Position numbers and translations under genes: made by a program. A stretch of 64,000 nucleotides of DNA. Origin: Flavobacteriales bacterium (GTDB lineage Bacteria; Bacteroidota; Bacteroidia; Flavobacteriales; Flavobacteriaceae). Of this stretch, positions 8,626 through 17,498 are shown piece after piece (the stretch's first letter is position 1; every line of letters begins with the position of its first letter). The stretch is taken from NCBI GenBank assembly GCA_018335925.1, contig JAGXRF010000083.1, positions 17,304-81,303 on the forward strand, written 5' to 3'. The notes under the pieces were generated by a model. It was not told the origin of the DNA and did not search any database. It saw only the letters and a program-made list of their open reading frames with translations.

Positions 8626-9773
8626 AAATCGCCTTCCTTACCCCCGAATATCCACATCCAAAAATCGGAACTTCCGGTGGTTTGGGCACGAGCATCCATC
8701 ATTTGGCACATGCTTTGGTGGCATTAGGGCATCCCGTGCATGTGTTGGTATACCGACAGCAAAAAGACAAACAATGGGAAGAAAATGGGATGGTGTTTCA
8801 CCAAATCAAAAATATCCAATTTAAAGGACTGTCGAGGTATTTGACTTGTAAAAAAATAGAAAAATACATCAACCAATTATACCATCAGCAACAGATAGAT
8901 ATCGTAGAAGCTCCGGATTGGACAGGCATGACTTCATTTATCCAACCTAAAAAATGTCCAATTGTCATTCGATTAAATGGTTCTGATACCTATTTCTGCC
9001 ATTTGGAAAATAGAAAAGTAAAATGGGTGAATCGGTATCATGAAAAAAGGGCACTGCAACAAGCCAAGGGGCATATATCGGTTAGTGCCTTTACAGCAAA
9101 AACCACAAACCAAGTGTTTGGAGGTAATTTCCCATTTGAAATTATTCCGAATGGTATTGAAGTTCATCCATTTTCAGAGTCATCGAAGGAAAGTGTCAAA
9201 GAAGGAAGCATACTGTATTTGGGTACTTTGATTAGAAAAAAAGGGGTGTTGGAAATTCCGGAGATTTTTAATCGAGTAGTAGCCAAATATCCCAAAGCTA
9301 CCCTACATTTGGTAGGTGCGGATGCTTCAGATATTGCAACGAATAGTTCCTCTACTTGGCAATTGATGCAAGAGTTATTTGATGTACAAGCCAAAAAGCA
9401 AGTTACTTATCACGGAAAAGTGCCCTACTCCCAAGTAAAACAGTTTTTAGAGCAGGCAAACCTGGTAATTTTTCCCAGTTATGCAGAGGCCCTTCCGTTG
9501 GCTTGGTTGGAAGCTATGGCCATGCAAAAAGCCATTATAGCAAGTGATATTGGCTGGGCCAAAGAAGTGATTACAGATGGGAAAGAAGGGTTTTTAGTTC
9601 ATCCTACAAAGCACCAAGAATTTGCTGAAAGAATCCTACAATTAATAGATGATAAAGATTTAGCAAGCCATCTTGGCATAAATGCCAAACAAAAAATAGC
9701 ACAAAATTTTAGTAACTTTCAGGTGGCAAAGTTAACAATTGATTATTATGCAAAAATACTCCAATCAACCTAA
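8622..9773 (+). CDS. Glycosyltransferase family 4
   Basis: A 383-residue GT-B enzyme. The N-terminus TPEYPHPKIGTSGGLGTSIHHLA is the standard glycine-rich entry of GT4 proteins; the donor domain starts at about residue 190 (SILYLGTLIRKKGVLEIPEIF) and holds the EX7E motif AEALPLAWLEAM. It probably adds one hexose or HexNAc to the lipid-linked repeat unit. ATG 8622 overlaps the stop of the upstream GT4. The last 26 bases overlap the start of the next gene in another frame. Confidence 0.85.
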   Translation: MKIAFLTPEYPHPKIGTSGGLGTSIHHLAHALVALGHPVHVLVYRQQKDKQWEENGMVFHQIKNIQFKGLSRYLTCKKIEKYINQLYHQQQIDIVEAPDWTGMTSFIQPKKCPIVIRLNGSDTYFCHLENRKVKWVNRYHEKRALQQAKGHISVSAFTAKTTNQVFGGNFPFEIIPNGIEVHPFSESSKESVKEGSILYLGTLIRKKGVLEIPEIFNRVVAKYPKATLHLVGADASDIATNSSSTWQLMQELFDVQAKKQVTYHGKVPYSQVKQFLEQANLVIFPSYAEALPLAWLEAMAMQKAIIASDIGWAKEVITDGKEGFLVHPTKHQEFAERILQLIDDKDLASHLGINAKQKIAQNFSNFQVAKLTIDYYAKILQST

Positions 9774-11307
9774 TTTTAAGGAGTTTACAAACTCTAAGCA
9801 AGAGGTAATTTATTATACTGGTAATCCTAATTTACAAATCTTAGACAAATTAAGTAAAGGTTGTGGTGACTTGTGGCATAGTTCTTTTGAACAAGGTTAT
9901 AAAAATGCTTTTTCAGACATTATTTATTTTGCTGCAGTTTTTTTTTGGTATGTAAAAGATTTTGATGGGTTAAATGAGTGTGTGAGTTGGCGAGTTAACC
10001 CAAATGCTTTTGCGATTAGAAAGGAAGTTTGGGAACAATTACAAGGTTTTGATCAAGATTTTAAAAATCTGAATTTAGCTGCCTTGGATTTTGGATTTAA
10101 TTTATTAAAAAATCATGGAGGGATTCCTTTATATTCTAAAGGATTGTATGAAGAAACATTGACTGAATGTTTGTGTTTTTCATCCTATGAAGTCCAACTT
10201 TTTTTTAGAAAAAATTTTAAAATAGATCACGCCATTTACAGAAATTTCAGAAAAGGCTTTTGGAAAGTAAACGAATGGTGCAATTTGATTATAGTAGCTC
10301 AAAAATACCAAACGAGAAATGCACATCAATCATTATTACCAAGAGAACTAAAAGATATTAATGGCACACCAACCGTAACTTACATCATTCCTACGATGCT
10401 TCGGCAAGAATTTACTTTGTCATTATTGAATGATTTAAAACATCAAACCTACCTTCCTAGCCAAGTAATTGTGGTAGATGCTACTCCTATAGAACAAAGG
10501 AAAGAGCATCTATACCAACCAAAAGATTATCCATTTGAGTTGCTAGTACTTTGGCAAACCACCAAAGGAAGTTGTAGGGCACGAAATGAGGCAATTGAAC
10601 TTTGCACTAGTGATTATATAATTTTTGGGGATGATGATATTCGTTTTTTTCCTGACTTCATTGAAAATCACATTAAATTGTTACAAGCTTACAATGCAGT
10701 AGCATGCAATGGCTTAGATATAAGAGCCGATCATCAGCAACAAAATTTAGAAGATTTGCAAAACAAAATCAATCAATTAGGTGCAAAAAGATGGAAAGTA
10801 GGTGCTTCTAACAACTTTAGCAATGCCAACTCTTGTGTGAGAAGAGAATTTGTGCAACAATTGGTAGGTAACGACATTAATTATGATGGAGGTTATGGAG
10901 AGGATGGTGATTTTGGATTGTCGTTAACCAAGATTGGAGCAACCGTTTTGCACAATCCTTTTTCAGTAAACTTGCATTTAAAACCAACACAGGGAGGTTA
11001 TCGTTTTTGGGGAAGTGAAGCCAAGGTTTTAGGTAAAAAAAGAAAATCACAGCCTTGGGAGTTGGATACACCTGTAAAAAGAGTTAGACCTGTACCAAGT
11101 CCAACAGTAATGTATCAATTATACAAACACTTTGGTGAGGAGGAAAGAACTGAATATTTTTACAAATACTTTTTAAAACAATTGTTTAAAAAAGGTATGC
11201 TGCAAATGCCATTACAAATTTTAAAATTACCTTATAAAATTTTACAATTCAGAAAATCAGAGTTTTACGCAAAAAAATTAATCGCTATAGGCAAAAGAAC
11301 GAAATAA
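9748..11307 (+). CDS. Glycosyltransferase family 2 with extra N-terminal GT2-like half-domain
   Basis: The GT-A domain lies in the middle: TYIIPTMLRQEFTLSLL near residue 210, VIVVDAT, then SDYIIFGDDDIRFFPDF with the DxD-type metal motif. The first ~190 residues resemble only the C-terminal half of a GT2 protein (WRVNPNAFAIRKEVWEQLQGFDQDF), without its nucleotide-binding half, so this may be a fusion or the remnant of a tandem GT2. ATG 9748 is preferred over TTG 9739; both lie within the end of the previous gene. It is likely an inverting transferase for the surface glycan. Confidence 0.72.
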   Translation: MQKYSNQPNFKEFTNSKQEVIYYTGNPNLQILDKLSKGCGDLWHSSFEQGYKNAFSDIIYFAAVFFWYVKDFDGLNECVSWRVNPNAFAIRKEVWEQLQGFDQDFKNLNLAALDFGFNLLKNHGGIPLYSKGLYEETLTECLCFSSYEVQLFFRKNFKIDHAIYRNFRKGFWKVNEWCNLIIVAQKYQTRNAHQSLLPRELKDINGTPTVTYIIPTMLRQEFTLSLLNDLKHQTYLPSQVIVVDATPIEQRKEHLYQPKDYPFELLVLWQTTKGSCRARNEAIELCTSDYIIFGDDDIRFFPDFIENHIKLLQAYNAVACNGLDIRADHQQQNLEDLQNKINQLGAKRWKVGASNNFSNANSCVRREFVQQLVGNDINYDGGYGEDGDFGLSLTKIGATVLHNPFSVNLHLKPTQGGYRFWGSEAKVLGKKRKSQPWELDTPVKRVRPVPSPTVMYQLYKHFGEEERTEYFYKYFLKQLFKKGMLQMPLQILKLPYKILQFRKSEFYAKKLIAIGKRTK

Positions 11308-12300
11308 ATGCAATGTAGTCTCATCATCTGCACCTACCAAAGGCCCCAAGCTTTGTATCGGTTATTGGAAAGTTTGCAACTGCAAACACGATATCCTGAG
11401 GAAGTGATTGTGGTAGATGCTTCTTTAAACGAAGAGACTAAGAGATTGTTAGAGCATCATACCTATGCCAATTTGCGGTATTTTTTGGTAGATAAAGAAC
11501 ACCGAGGCTTGACCAAACAGCGAAATTTTGGCATCCAACAAGTACTTGATCAAAGTGAAATCATTGCGTTTTTAGATGACGATATTATATTATACCCCAA
11601 CTATTTTGAACAATTATTGGGTACATACCAAAAATTTCCGGAGGCTTTGGGTGTTGGTGGATATATCATCAATGAAACCCATTGGAAAGAAGTTGGGTAT
11701 GTTTATTTGCCCAAAGAAAATGAATTTTACTGGGACGGATGGGTGCGTAAAGATGGCAGTAGAATGGTTTGGAGAAAAAAATTGGGTTTAGACTCTAATG
11801 TACCTCCCGGTTGGATGCCGACATTTGGGCATGGCAGAAGCATCGGTTTTTTACCCCCTTCGGGTAAAACCTACCAAGTAGAGCAATTGATGGGAGGGGT
11901 GTCTTCTTTTAAAAAAGAAGTGTTCCAACATGTACAATTTTCCACCTTTTTTGAAGGCTATGGGTTGTATGAAGATGCCGATTTTACTTTGCGATTGTCT
12001 AAATTAGGGAAATTATATCTCAACACAGCTGCCCAATTAGAACACCATCACGAGCCTTCCGGACGACCTAACCAATACCAATATGGGCAAATGGTGGTTC
12101 GTAATGGTTGGTATGTTTGGAGGGTAAAACATCCTAAGCCTACCATATCTGACCGTTTCAAATGGCATTCCATTACTTTAGGGTTGCTAACCATCCGATT
12201 TTTAAATACTTTTACCACGCCATCTAAAAAACAAGCATGGTCAGAAAGCTTGGGAAGAGTTTGGGCTTACTTCCGATTATTTTGGAAAAAACCTCAATAA
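11308..12300 (+). CDS. Glycosyltransferase family 2
   Basis: A 330-residue GT-A protein: SLIICTYQRPQALYRLLESL at the N-terminus, EVIVVDAS, the SxxxxRN-type segment GLTKQRNFGIQQ, and the metal motif IIAFLDDDIILYPNYF near residue 92. The C-terminal QLMGGVSSFKKEVF...YEDADFTLRLSK holds the acceptor-side D/ED-x-D-F pattern of the family. It starts directly after the preceding stop and is followed two bases later by the polymerase gene. Sugar specificity is not evident. Confidence 0.85.
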   Translation: MQCSLIICTYQRPQALYRLLESLQLQTRYPEEVIVVDASLNEETKRLLEHHTYANLRYFLVDKEHRGLTKQRNFGIQQVLDQSEIIAFLDDDIILYPNYFEQLLGTYQKFPEALGVGGYIINETHWKEVGYVYLPKENEFYWDGWVRKDGSRMVWRKKLGLDSNVPPGWMPTFGHGRSIGFLPPSGKTYQVEQLMGGVSSFKKEVFQHVQFSTFFEGYGLYEDADFTLRLSKLGKLYLNTAAQLEHHHEPSGRPNQYQYGQMVVRNGWYVWRVKHPKPTISDRFKWHSITLGLLTIRFLNTFTTPSKKQAWSESLGRVWAYFRLFWKKPQ

Positions 12301-12301
12301 T

Positions 12302-13633
12302 ATGCAATCACGTTCCGTACCTATTATTACTTTTTTTTTAGTCCATATCGGGTTAGGGTTATTGTTGTATTTATTTCCTGGAGTTGCCAAACTGATTACC
12401 ATTGCCATTTTTGTGTTTGGATTGTATTGGATCATACAAAATGAAGATAGGGATGCACAAACTCTTTATGCTGCTGCTTACGTAGCTGGAGCAGAGGTAT
12501 TGTTACGAATGTTTGGAGCAACTTTTTTTAATGAGTTTGGCAAATATAGCATCATGATTTTTGCAGCTGTTGGCATTGCCTACAGAGGTTTGCAACCTTT
12601 GAGTTTTTTGTTTTTCTTTTTTTTGTTGTTACTAATCCCCGGAATTTTTATTGGTATCAAAAATTTAGCTTTGGATGCCAACGTACGAAAAGCTATAGCA
12701 TTTAATATTTCCGGTCCGGCTTGTTTAGGAGTCTTTGCAATGTATACAGCAGGCAGAATGGTAACTTTAGAGCAAGTAAAAAAAAGCCTATTTTTTTTAG
12801 GACTTCCTATCCTATCTACGTTAGTGATCTTATTTTTACGAGTGCCAAGTGTGAAAGAAGTAGTTACAGGTACCGACTCTAATTTTGCAACTTCAGGTGG
12901 GTATGGTCCCAACCAAATGGCAACTATTTTAGGATTGGGCATGTTTTTGTTTTTTACCATGTTTTTGATAGACCAACGCTCTAAAAAGCTGACATATATT
13001 TATTTAATACTTTCTGTAATGTTAGGTTATCGGTGCTTGGTGACTTTTTCAAGAGGGGGGATGATAACCGGTTTGGTAATGATGGTAGTTTTGGTAGGGG
13101 TATTGTATTGGAAATTGAATCCGATAGGTAAAGCTAAAATTACAAGTATAGCCGCAGTAATATTATTGCTTGGAGTTGGAGTATGGACTTACTCCACCAT
13201 CCAAACTTCGGGCTTGATAGAAAAACGTTACGCAAACCAAGATGCCGCAGGTAGGTTAAAACAGGATAAATTGGGAGGAAGAGAAAAAGTAAACAAAGCA
13301 GAGATTCAAATGTTTTTAGACAATCCAATTACCGGTGTGGGAGTTGGAGTGAACAAACAATACCGCGAAGAAATGACCGGAATTGAAGCAGCTTCACATA
13401 ACGAACTGACTCGTATGTTGGCAGAACATGGTTTGGCAGGACTTTTGGGATTATTGATTTTGTTTTTGGTGCCGTTTTTTACTTCTTTTGCTAACAAACA
13501 ACATATTTTTTTGTGGAGTTTCTTTTTCTTTTGGCTACTCACTATCAACCACGCAGCCATGCGTTTAGCTGCACCAGCTTTTGTGTATGCCTTATCTTTA
13601 CTCAAAGTGGTTGTACCTGTAAAGAGAGAGTAG
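12302..13633 (+). CDS. O-antigen ligase/polymerase (Wzy/WaaL-like) membrane protein
   Basis: About 443 residues with 10-12 hydrophobic segments from residue 7 to the C-terminus. A large periplasmic loop (about residues 300-365) contains NPITGVGVGVNKQYREEM and then SHNELTRMLAEHGLAGLLGLL, the pattern of the Wzy_C/O-antigen ligase family. It would polymerise or ligate the repeat units made by the transferases upstream. It is the last gene of the cluster; the following 85 bases carry only degenerate GCTAATAGC-type repeats before the convergent hom gene. Polymerase and ligase cannot be separated by sequence. Confidence 0.8.
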   Translation: MQSRSVPIITFFLVHIGLGLLLYLFPGVAKLITIAIFVFGLYWIIQNEDRDAQTLYAAAYVAGAEVLLRMFGATFFNEFGKYSIMIFAAVGIAYRGLQPLSFLFFFFLLLLIPGIFIGIKNLALDANVRKAIAFNISGPACLGVFAMYTAGRMVTLEQVKKSLFFLGLPILSTLVILFLRVPSVKEVVTGTDSNFATSGGYGPNQMATILGLGMFLFFTMFLIDQRSKKLTYIYLILSVMLGYRCLVTFSRGGMITGLVMMVVLVGVLYWKLNPIGKAKITSIAAVILLLGVGVWTYSTIQTSGLIEKRYANQDAAGRLKQDKLGGREKVNKAEIQMFLDNPITGVGVGVNKQYREEMTGIEAASHNELTRMLAEHGLAGLLGLLILFLVPFFTSFANKQHIFLWSFFFFWLLTINHAAMRLAAPAFVYALSLLKVVVPVKRE

Positions 13634-13718
13634 TGAAAAGTGAAAAGTTTTACTAACTCCTAATAAATTATTTAGAGCTAACCACTAATAGCTAATTGCT
13701 AATAGCTATCACTATCAG
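13634..13718. repeat. Short degenerate intergenic repeat (TAGCTAATAGC type)
   Basis: The gap between the convergent polysaccharide and met operons holds repeated GTGAAAAGT and several imperfect copies of the unit GCTAATAGC/AGCTAATTGC. Similar low-complexity intergenic repeats recur at about 39146-39163 (AACAGCTAACAGCTAAC). No clear terminator stem is visible. Confidence 0.5.
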
Positions 13719-14846
13719 CTACTCACTAACTTTTGAAACTACCTGAATTACATCTGTAAACACCCCTCTAGCTGTTACGATCCCTCCAGCACCTGCTCCT
13801 TGAATAACCAAAGGTTTCGTGGGATAGGTGGAAGAATATATCTCAAACAAATTGTCTGTTCCCTGTAAATTTCCTAATGGGGAGTTTTTTTCCACTGCTA
13901 CCAACCCCACCTTTATTTGCAAAGTGGGTTTCAGGTAGATTTCTCCTACATATCTCCAAACTTTTTCTTTTTCAATGGTGTTAGTTAGCTTTTCTATATA
14001 AGAGTTTACATTTGTAAATGCTTTTATAAAGTTTTGGTATGGGACGTTTTGCAAGGATTCTGGGACTAAATTTTGAACATGGATATCTTGCAAAGAAACT
14101 TCCAATCCTAATTCTCTGGTCAAAATCAAGAGTTTTCGGGCAACATCAACACCAGATAAATCCAATCTGCAGTCAGGTTCGGTATATCCTAATGAAATGG
14201 CTTCTTCTAAAATTTCTGTAAATTTTCTTTCTTTTTTAGAATATTCGCTAAATAAAAATCCTAATGTCCCGGAACAAACACATCTAATTTGCTGAATTTC
14301 ATCTCCAGCCAAATGCAAATGTTTTAGGGTATGGAGTATAGGCAAAGCAGCCCCTACATTAGTTTCGTAGTGATAATTAAGTTGATTTTGTTTAAGAATT
14401 TCCCGTAAATGTTTATATGTAATAAGTTCTAAGGTGTTGAATATCTTATTGCTAGAAACCAAATGTACTCCCATGTTAGCCAATTGGACATACTTGGATG
14501 CAATATCAGCACTTGCGGTATTGTCTACAAAAATCCATGTTTTGTTGGGTTGGTTCTGCATAACTTCCAGCACATCGTTCCAATCATAAGACTTTCCGTA
14601 ATCCTCTAAATAAGAGTTCCAATCACTTGGAATTCCGATAGGTTGAATGGCTATTTTTTTTGAATTGGCAATCGCAATGCATTGGATAGAAACCGAAAAA
14701 TGATTTTCTAAAGACTCTTTTTGCTGAAAAAATTGTTGTAAAAAGGGAGTTCCCACGTTTCCGTGTCCAAAAACAATAAGTCCAATGTTGTTTTTCTTTG
14801 ACAAATGGTTGTAACTAGTTTGGCTATAAATAGGATTGGTTTTCAT
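13719..14846 (-). CDS. hom: Homoserine dehydrogenase
   Basis: Reduces aspartate semialdehyde to homoserine, feeding the methionine genes next to it. The NAD(P) motif GLIVFGHGNVGTPFL is at about residue 22, and the catalytic domain has ETNVGAALPILHTL, the SGTLGF motif and ISLGYTEPDCRLDLSGVDVARKLLIL, all characteristic. There is no N-terminal aspartokinase and no C-terminal ACT domain, so this is a stand-alone form. A longer frame to 14885 exists, but ATG at 14846 (MKTNPIYSQ) gives a shorter overlap with metX and a sensible N-terminus. Last gene of the metY-metX-hom operon. Confidence 0.9.
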   Translation of the reverse strand: MKTNPIYSQTSYNHLSKKNNIGLIVFGHGNVGTPFLQQFFQQKESLENHFSVSIQCIAIANSKKIAIQPIGIPSDWNSYLEDYGKSYDWNDVLEVMQNQPNKTWIFVDNTASADIASKYVQLANMGVHLVSSNKIFNTLELITYKHLREILKQNQLNYHYETNVGAALPILHTLKHLHLAGDEIQQIRCVCSGTLGFLFSEYSKKERKFTEILEEAISLGYTEPDCRLDLSGVDVARKLLILTRELGLEVSLQDIHVQNLVPESLQNVPYQNFIKAFTNVNSYIEKLTNTIEKEKVWRYVGEIYLKPTLQIKVGLVAVEKNSPLGNLQGTDNLFEIYSSTYPTKPLVIQGAGAGGIVTARGVFTDVIQVVSKVSE

Positions 14847-15780
14847 GGATTTTACTTTTAGGATCATGTTTTTGTATAAGTTCACTCACTTGTTTTTGGT
14901 CAATTAAAAATGCATCATGACCATGGGCAGAAATCAATTCTTCAAAGTACACTTCCGGATAATCGTTTTTCCACAACTTTGCAACCTGTTGTATTTGGGT
15001 ATTTGGGTACAGTTGGTCAGAACTAATGCCGATGAATACAATTTTGGTTTGGTGCCTTTTTAATTTATGTTGGAGAAACAAATTCCATTTTACTTGCACT
15101 TGCATCAATAAATGATTTCTGAACAAATAATCTTCTTTACTAAATCTGTTTTTTAAACTATTGGCATGGTATTCCAACCAGGAGCTGATGCCATCTTTCT
15201 TGCTTTGGTTTTGGAATTTTTCCTCCAAACCTTCCGGACTTCGATAAAACAACATGGCTTGTTTTCGGGCCAATTCTAGTCCAAGAGTATTATGCAACAA
15301 GATTTCTTCCTGTACTTGCAATAGGCCATAAGACCAATGGGAGTTTTCGGGCAAACAGGCAATGGCAATCACGTTTTTAACTGGAAGTTTACTCTCTGCT
15401 ACAAACTCCAATGCCAAGGCACCACCTAAACTTCCACCTATCACCATATCGATACTATTGATAGCTAATGAACTTAACAAACCATCATACCATGGCACCA
15501 AATCTTTTATAGTGATAAAAGGCTTGTATTCCTTCAAATCAAAATGAAAAGAAGTTGCACTCGGAATTTCGATGGCTATAACACTAACTTGATTGGTATC
15601 AATTGCTTGTTGATTGCCAATCACTTGTTGCCACCATCCATTGGTTCCGGTGGCTTGACTATTTCCGGTAAGTGCATGAAATACCAATACCACTGGAGCA
15701 GTGCCAATAGGAAGTCCAAAAACTTGATAGGTTATTTCTATTTTTGAATTGCTTGTTTGTATGGTAAAAGTTTCTTTCAT
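14824..15780 (-). CDS. metX: Homoserine O-acetyltransferase-like alpha/beta hydrolase
   Basis: Transfers an acetyl group to homoserine, giving the substrate of MetY. The alpha/beta-hydrolase fold shows VFHALTGNSQATG (oxyanion loop), the nucleophile elbow MVIGGSLGGALALEF, an Asp in GISSDQLYP and the catalytic His in ISAHGHDAFL. At ~318 residues it is shorter than classical MetX (~370), as usual in Flavobacteriia. ATG 15780 (MKETFTIQTS) is preferred to 15804. It sits between metY (48 bases upstream) and hom (overlap), so substrate flow is direct. Confidence 0.85.
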   Translation of the reverse strand: MKETFTIQTSNSKIEITYQVFGLPIGTAPVVLVFHALTGNSQATGTNGWWQQVIGNQQAIDTNQVSVIAIEIPSATSFHFDLKEYKPFITIKDLVPWYDGLLSSLAINSIDMVIGGSLGGALALEFVAESKLPVKNVIAIACLPENSHWSYGLLQVQEEILLHNTLGLELARKQAMLFYRSPEGLEEKFQNQSKKDGISSWLEYHANSLKNRFSKEDYLFRNHLLMQVQVKWNLFLQHKLKRHQTKIVFIGISSDQLYPNTQIQQVAKLWKNDYPEVYFEELISAHGHDAFLIDQKQVSELIQKHDPKSKIHENQSYL

Positions 15781-15827
15781 GATTATAAAATAAACGGGAA
15801 GCATTGCACTTCCCGTTAGGAGTAGTA

Positions 15828-17114
15828 TTAAATGACAACTGGTTGATTAACGGTATTAAAAACCGCTTTTAAATCTTCTTTTAAGTCTTCCAAATCTTCC
15901 AAACCAACCGATACTCTAATCAAATCGGGAGTTACTCCGGTTGAAGCTTGCTCTTCGGAAGTAAGTTGTTGATGGGTGGTACTTGCCGGGTGAATAATCA
16001 AGGATTTGGTATCTCCAATATTTGCTAACAAAGAAAAATATTTGGTGTTACTTACCAATTTTTTAGCAGCCTCATACCCCCCATGTAAACCGAAGGTTAA
16101 AATACCACTTTGGCCGTTTGGTAAATATTTATGGGCCAATTTGTAGTAGGGTGAATGATGCAATCCAGGATAGTTTACCCATGCCACTTCGGGTTGTTCT
16201 TGCAGCCACAACGCTAATTTTAACGCTTGGTCCGAATGTTTTTGAACGCGAATTGAAAGGGTTTCTAAACTTTGTAAAATTTGAAAGGCATTAAACGGAC
16301 TTAACGAAGAACCTAAATCACGCAAGCCTTCAATTCTGATTTTGGCAATAAACGAGGCATTGCCTAATACTTCCCAATATTTTAAGCCGTGATAGCCAGC
16401 AGATGGTTCTGTAAACTCAGGGAATTTGCCATTGCTCCAATCAAAGTTACCTCCATCTACAATGACCCCTCCAAGTGAAGTACCATTGCCACCAATGTAT
16501 TTGGTAAGCGAGTGTATCACAATATTGGCTCCGTGTGCAATCGGATTTAGTAAATATGGAGTAGCCACTGTATTATCTACAATCAACGGAATTCGATTGA
16601 TTTTTGCTTGTTGGCTAATTGCTTCGATATCCAACACATCTAATTTAGGGTTGCCTAAGCTTTCCACAAAAATTGCTCTGGTGTTTTGTTGCACCGCTTT
16701 GGTAAAGTTTTCCGGGTTAGTCGGGTCCACAAATGTTGTGGTGATGCCCAAACGAGGCAAGGTGACTTTTAATAAGTTAAAAGTACCACCATACAAGCTA
16801 TTAGAAGCCACCAAATGATCTCCAGCTCTCAGCAAGGTCAAAAGGGTAGTGGCAATGGCAGCAGTACCCGAAGAAGTAACCACTGCACCAATACCGCCTT
16901 CTAAAGCTGTCAAACGTTGCTCTAAAATATCGTTGGTAGGGTTGTTCAATCGGGTGTAGATGTACCCTGATTCGGATAAATTAAACAAATTAGCCGCATG
17001 ATCGGCATTTTCAAACACATAAGATGTGGTTTGGTAAATAGGAATTGCTCTGTTTCCTAAATGTTTTGAGGGTTCGTAGCCTGCATGTAAGGCTTTGGTG
17101 TTAAATTGACTCAT
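15828..17114 (-). CDS. metY: O-acetylhomoserine aminocarboxypropyltransferase/sulfhydrylase
   Basis: PLP enzyme of the Cys/Met metabolism family that makes homocysteine from O-acetylhomoserine and sulfide. The N-terminus NTKALHAGYEPSKHLGNRAIPIYQTTSY, the cofactor region VTSSGTAAIATTLL and the PLP lysine motif VIHSLTKYIGG are standard. 428 residues fits the MetY length. It is the first gene of a minus-strand operon with metX and hom. Transcription has to pass the attenuator at 17140-17243, so expression is likely controlled by charged tRNA-Met (and perhaps tRNA-Cys). Confidence 0.93.
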   Translation of the reverse strand: MSQFNTKALHAGYEPSKHLGNRAIPIYQTTSYVFENADHAANLFNLSESGYIYTRLNNPTNDILEQRLTALEGGIGAVVTSSGTAAIATTLLTLLRAGDHLVASNSLYGGTFNLLKVTLPRLGITTTFVDPTNPENFTKAVQQNTRAIFVESLGNPKLDVLDIEAISQQAKINRIPLIVDNTVATPYLLNPIAHGANIVIHSLTKYIGGNGTSLGGVIVDGGNFDWSNGKFPEFTEPSAGYHGLKYWEVLGNASFIAKIRIEGLRDLGSSLSPFNAFQILQSLETLSIRVQKHSDQALKLALWLQEQPEVAWVNYPGLHHSPYYKLAHKYLPNGQSGILTFGLHGGYEAAKKLVSNTKYFSLLANIGDTKSLIIHPASTTHQQLTSEEQASTGVTPDLIRVSVGLEDLEDLKEDLKAVFNTVNQPVVI

Positions 17115-17139
17115 GATATATTGGTTTTAAAATGGATAC

Positions 17140-17175
17140 AAAAAAAAATAGACCCCTGTTTTCACAGAGGTCTAT
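17140..17175 (-). terminator. Intrinsic terminator of the met leader (attenuator)
   Basis: Read on the minus strand, ATAGACC-U-CUGU closes on ACAG-G-GGUCUAU around a GAAA tetraloop: 12 pairs including one U-G. A run of nine U follows (17140-17148). It lies between the leader peptide stop and the metY start (26 bases before ATG), which is the position of an attenuator rather than of an upstream gene's terminator. Its 5' arm segment CCTCTGT can instead pair with GCAGGGG inside the leader ORF (17211-17217). Confidence 0.88.
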
Positions 17176-17195
17176 CCTACAAAGCAAACTTAATT

Positions 17196-17243
17196 TTATT
17201 GCATGCAGTGCCCCTGCGGAAACTTCCACATCATACACATCAT
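17196..17243 (-). CDS. Met/Cys-rich leader peptide of the metY-metX-hom attenuator
   Basis: A 15-codon frame encodes MMCMMWKFPQGHCMQ and stops with TAA: five Met, two Cys and a Trp, four of the Met within the first five codons. It lies about 40 bases downstream of a Bacteroidetes-type promoter and 20 bases upstream of a terminator. The codons Gln-Gly (CAGGGG, with the preceding G) form the GCAGGGG that can act as antiterminator arm. Inference: ribosome stalling on Met codons leaves GCAGGGG free and lets RNA polymerase continue, while full translation masks it and the terminator forms. Confidence 0.82.
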   Translation of the reverse strand: MMCMMWKFPQGHCMQ

Positions 17244-17290
17244 ACAACAAACGGTCTGTTTAATCACGATTTATTTTCTTATTGATGAGG

Positions 17291-17323
17291 CAAAAATAGA
17301 AATATATTCTAAATGAGAATCAA
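17291..17323 (-). promoter_or_regulatory. Promoter of the met leader/operon
   Basis: On the minus strand TTG (complement of 17321-17323), a 22-base spacer and TATTTTTG (complement of 17291-17298) match the Bacteroidetes -33/-7 consensus TTG...TAnnTTTG. Predicted transcription starts near 17285, giving an untranslated leader of about 170 bases that contains the leader peptide and attenuator. The rest of the gap up to fhs (17324-17449) is AT-rich with nothing else recognised. Confidence 0.6.
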
Positions 17324-17449
17324 TAAAAATAAATTTAATTAAAATAAATCTAAATTTAGTGTAATTTATAAGATTATTATTCTAATAAACGTTCCTACTT
17401 ACCGAATATTTTAAAAGATAAGTTGGTTCAAAACATGACAAATGTTGGT

Positions 17450-17478
17450 TTTGTTTCCGTTAAAATGTTCTAATTTCA
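17450..17478 (+). promoter_or_regulatory. Possible fhs promoter
   Basis: TTG at 17450-17452 and TAATTTCA at 17471-17478 with an 18-base spacer give a partial match to the Bacteroidetes consensus (TAnnTT conserved, last two bases not). It lies 20 bases upstream of the preferred fhs ATG. Confidence 0.35.
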
Positions 17479-17498
17479 CGCTTTTAAAATGTAAAATC

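Noticed and set aside
12580..12960. 126-residue minus-strand frame inside the polymerase gene
   Set aside because: It is a shadow of the + strand membrane protein, without a start context or family resemblance.
17140..17300. SAM riboswitch upstream of metY
   Set aside because: No S-box/SAM-I or SAM-II conserved core could be found; the region is better explained by a leader peptide with alternative hairpins.
17442..17498. Longer fhs start at 17442
   Set aside because: It would run through the likely promoter, and MLTDIEIAQSA from 17499 is the conserved start.
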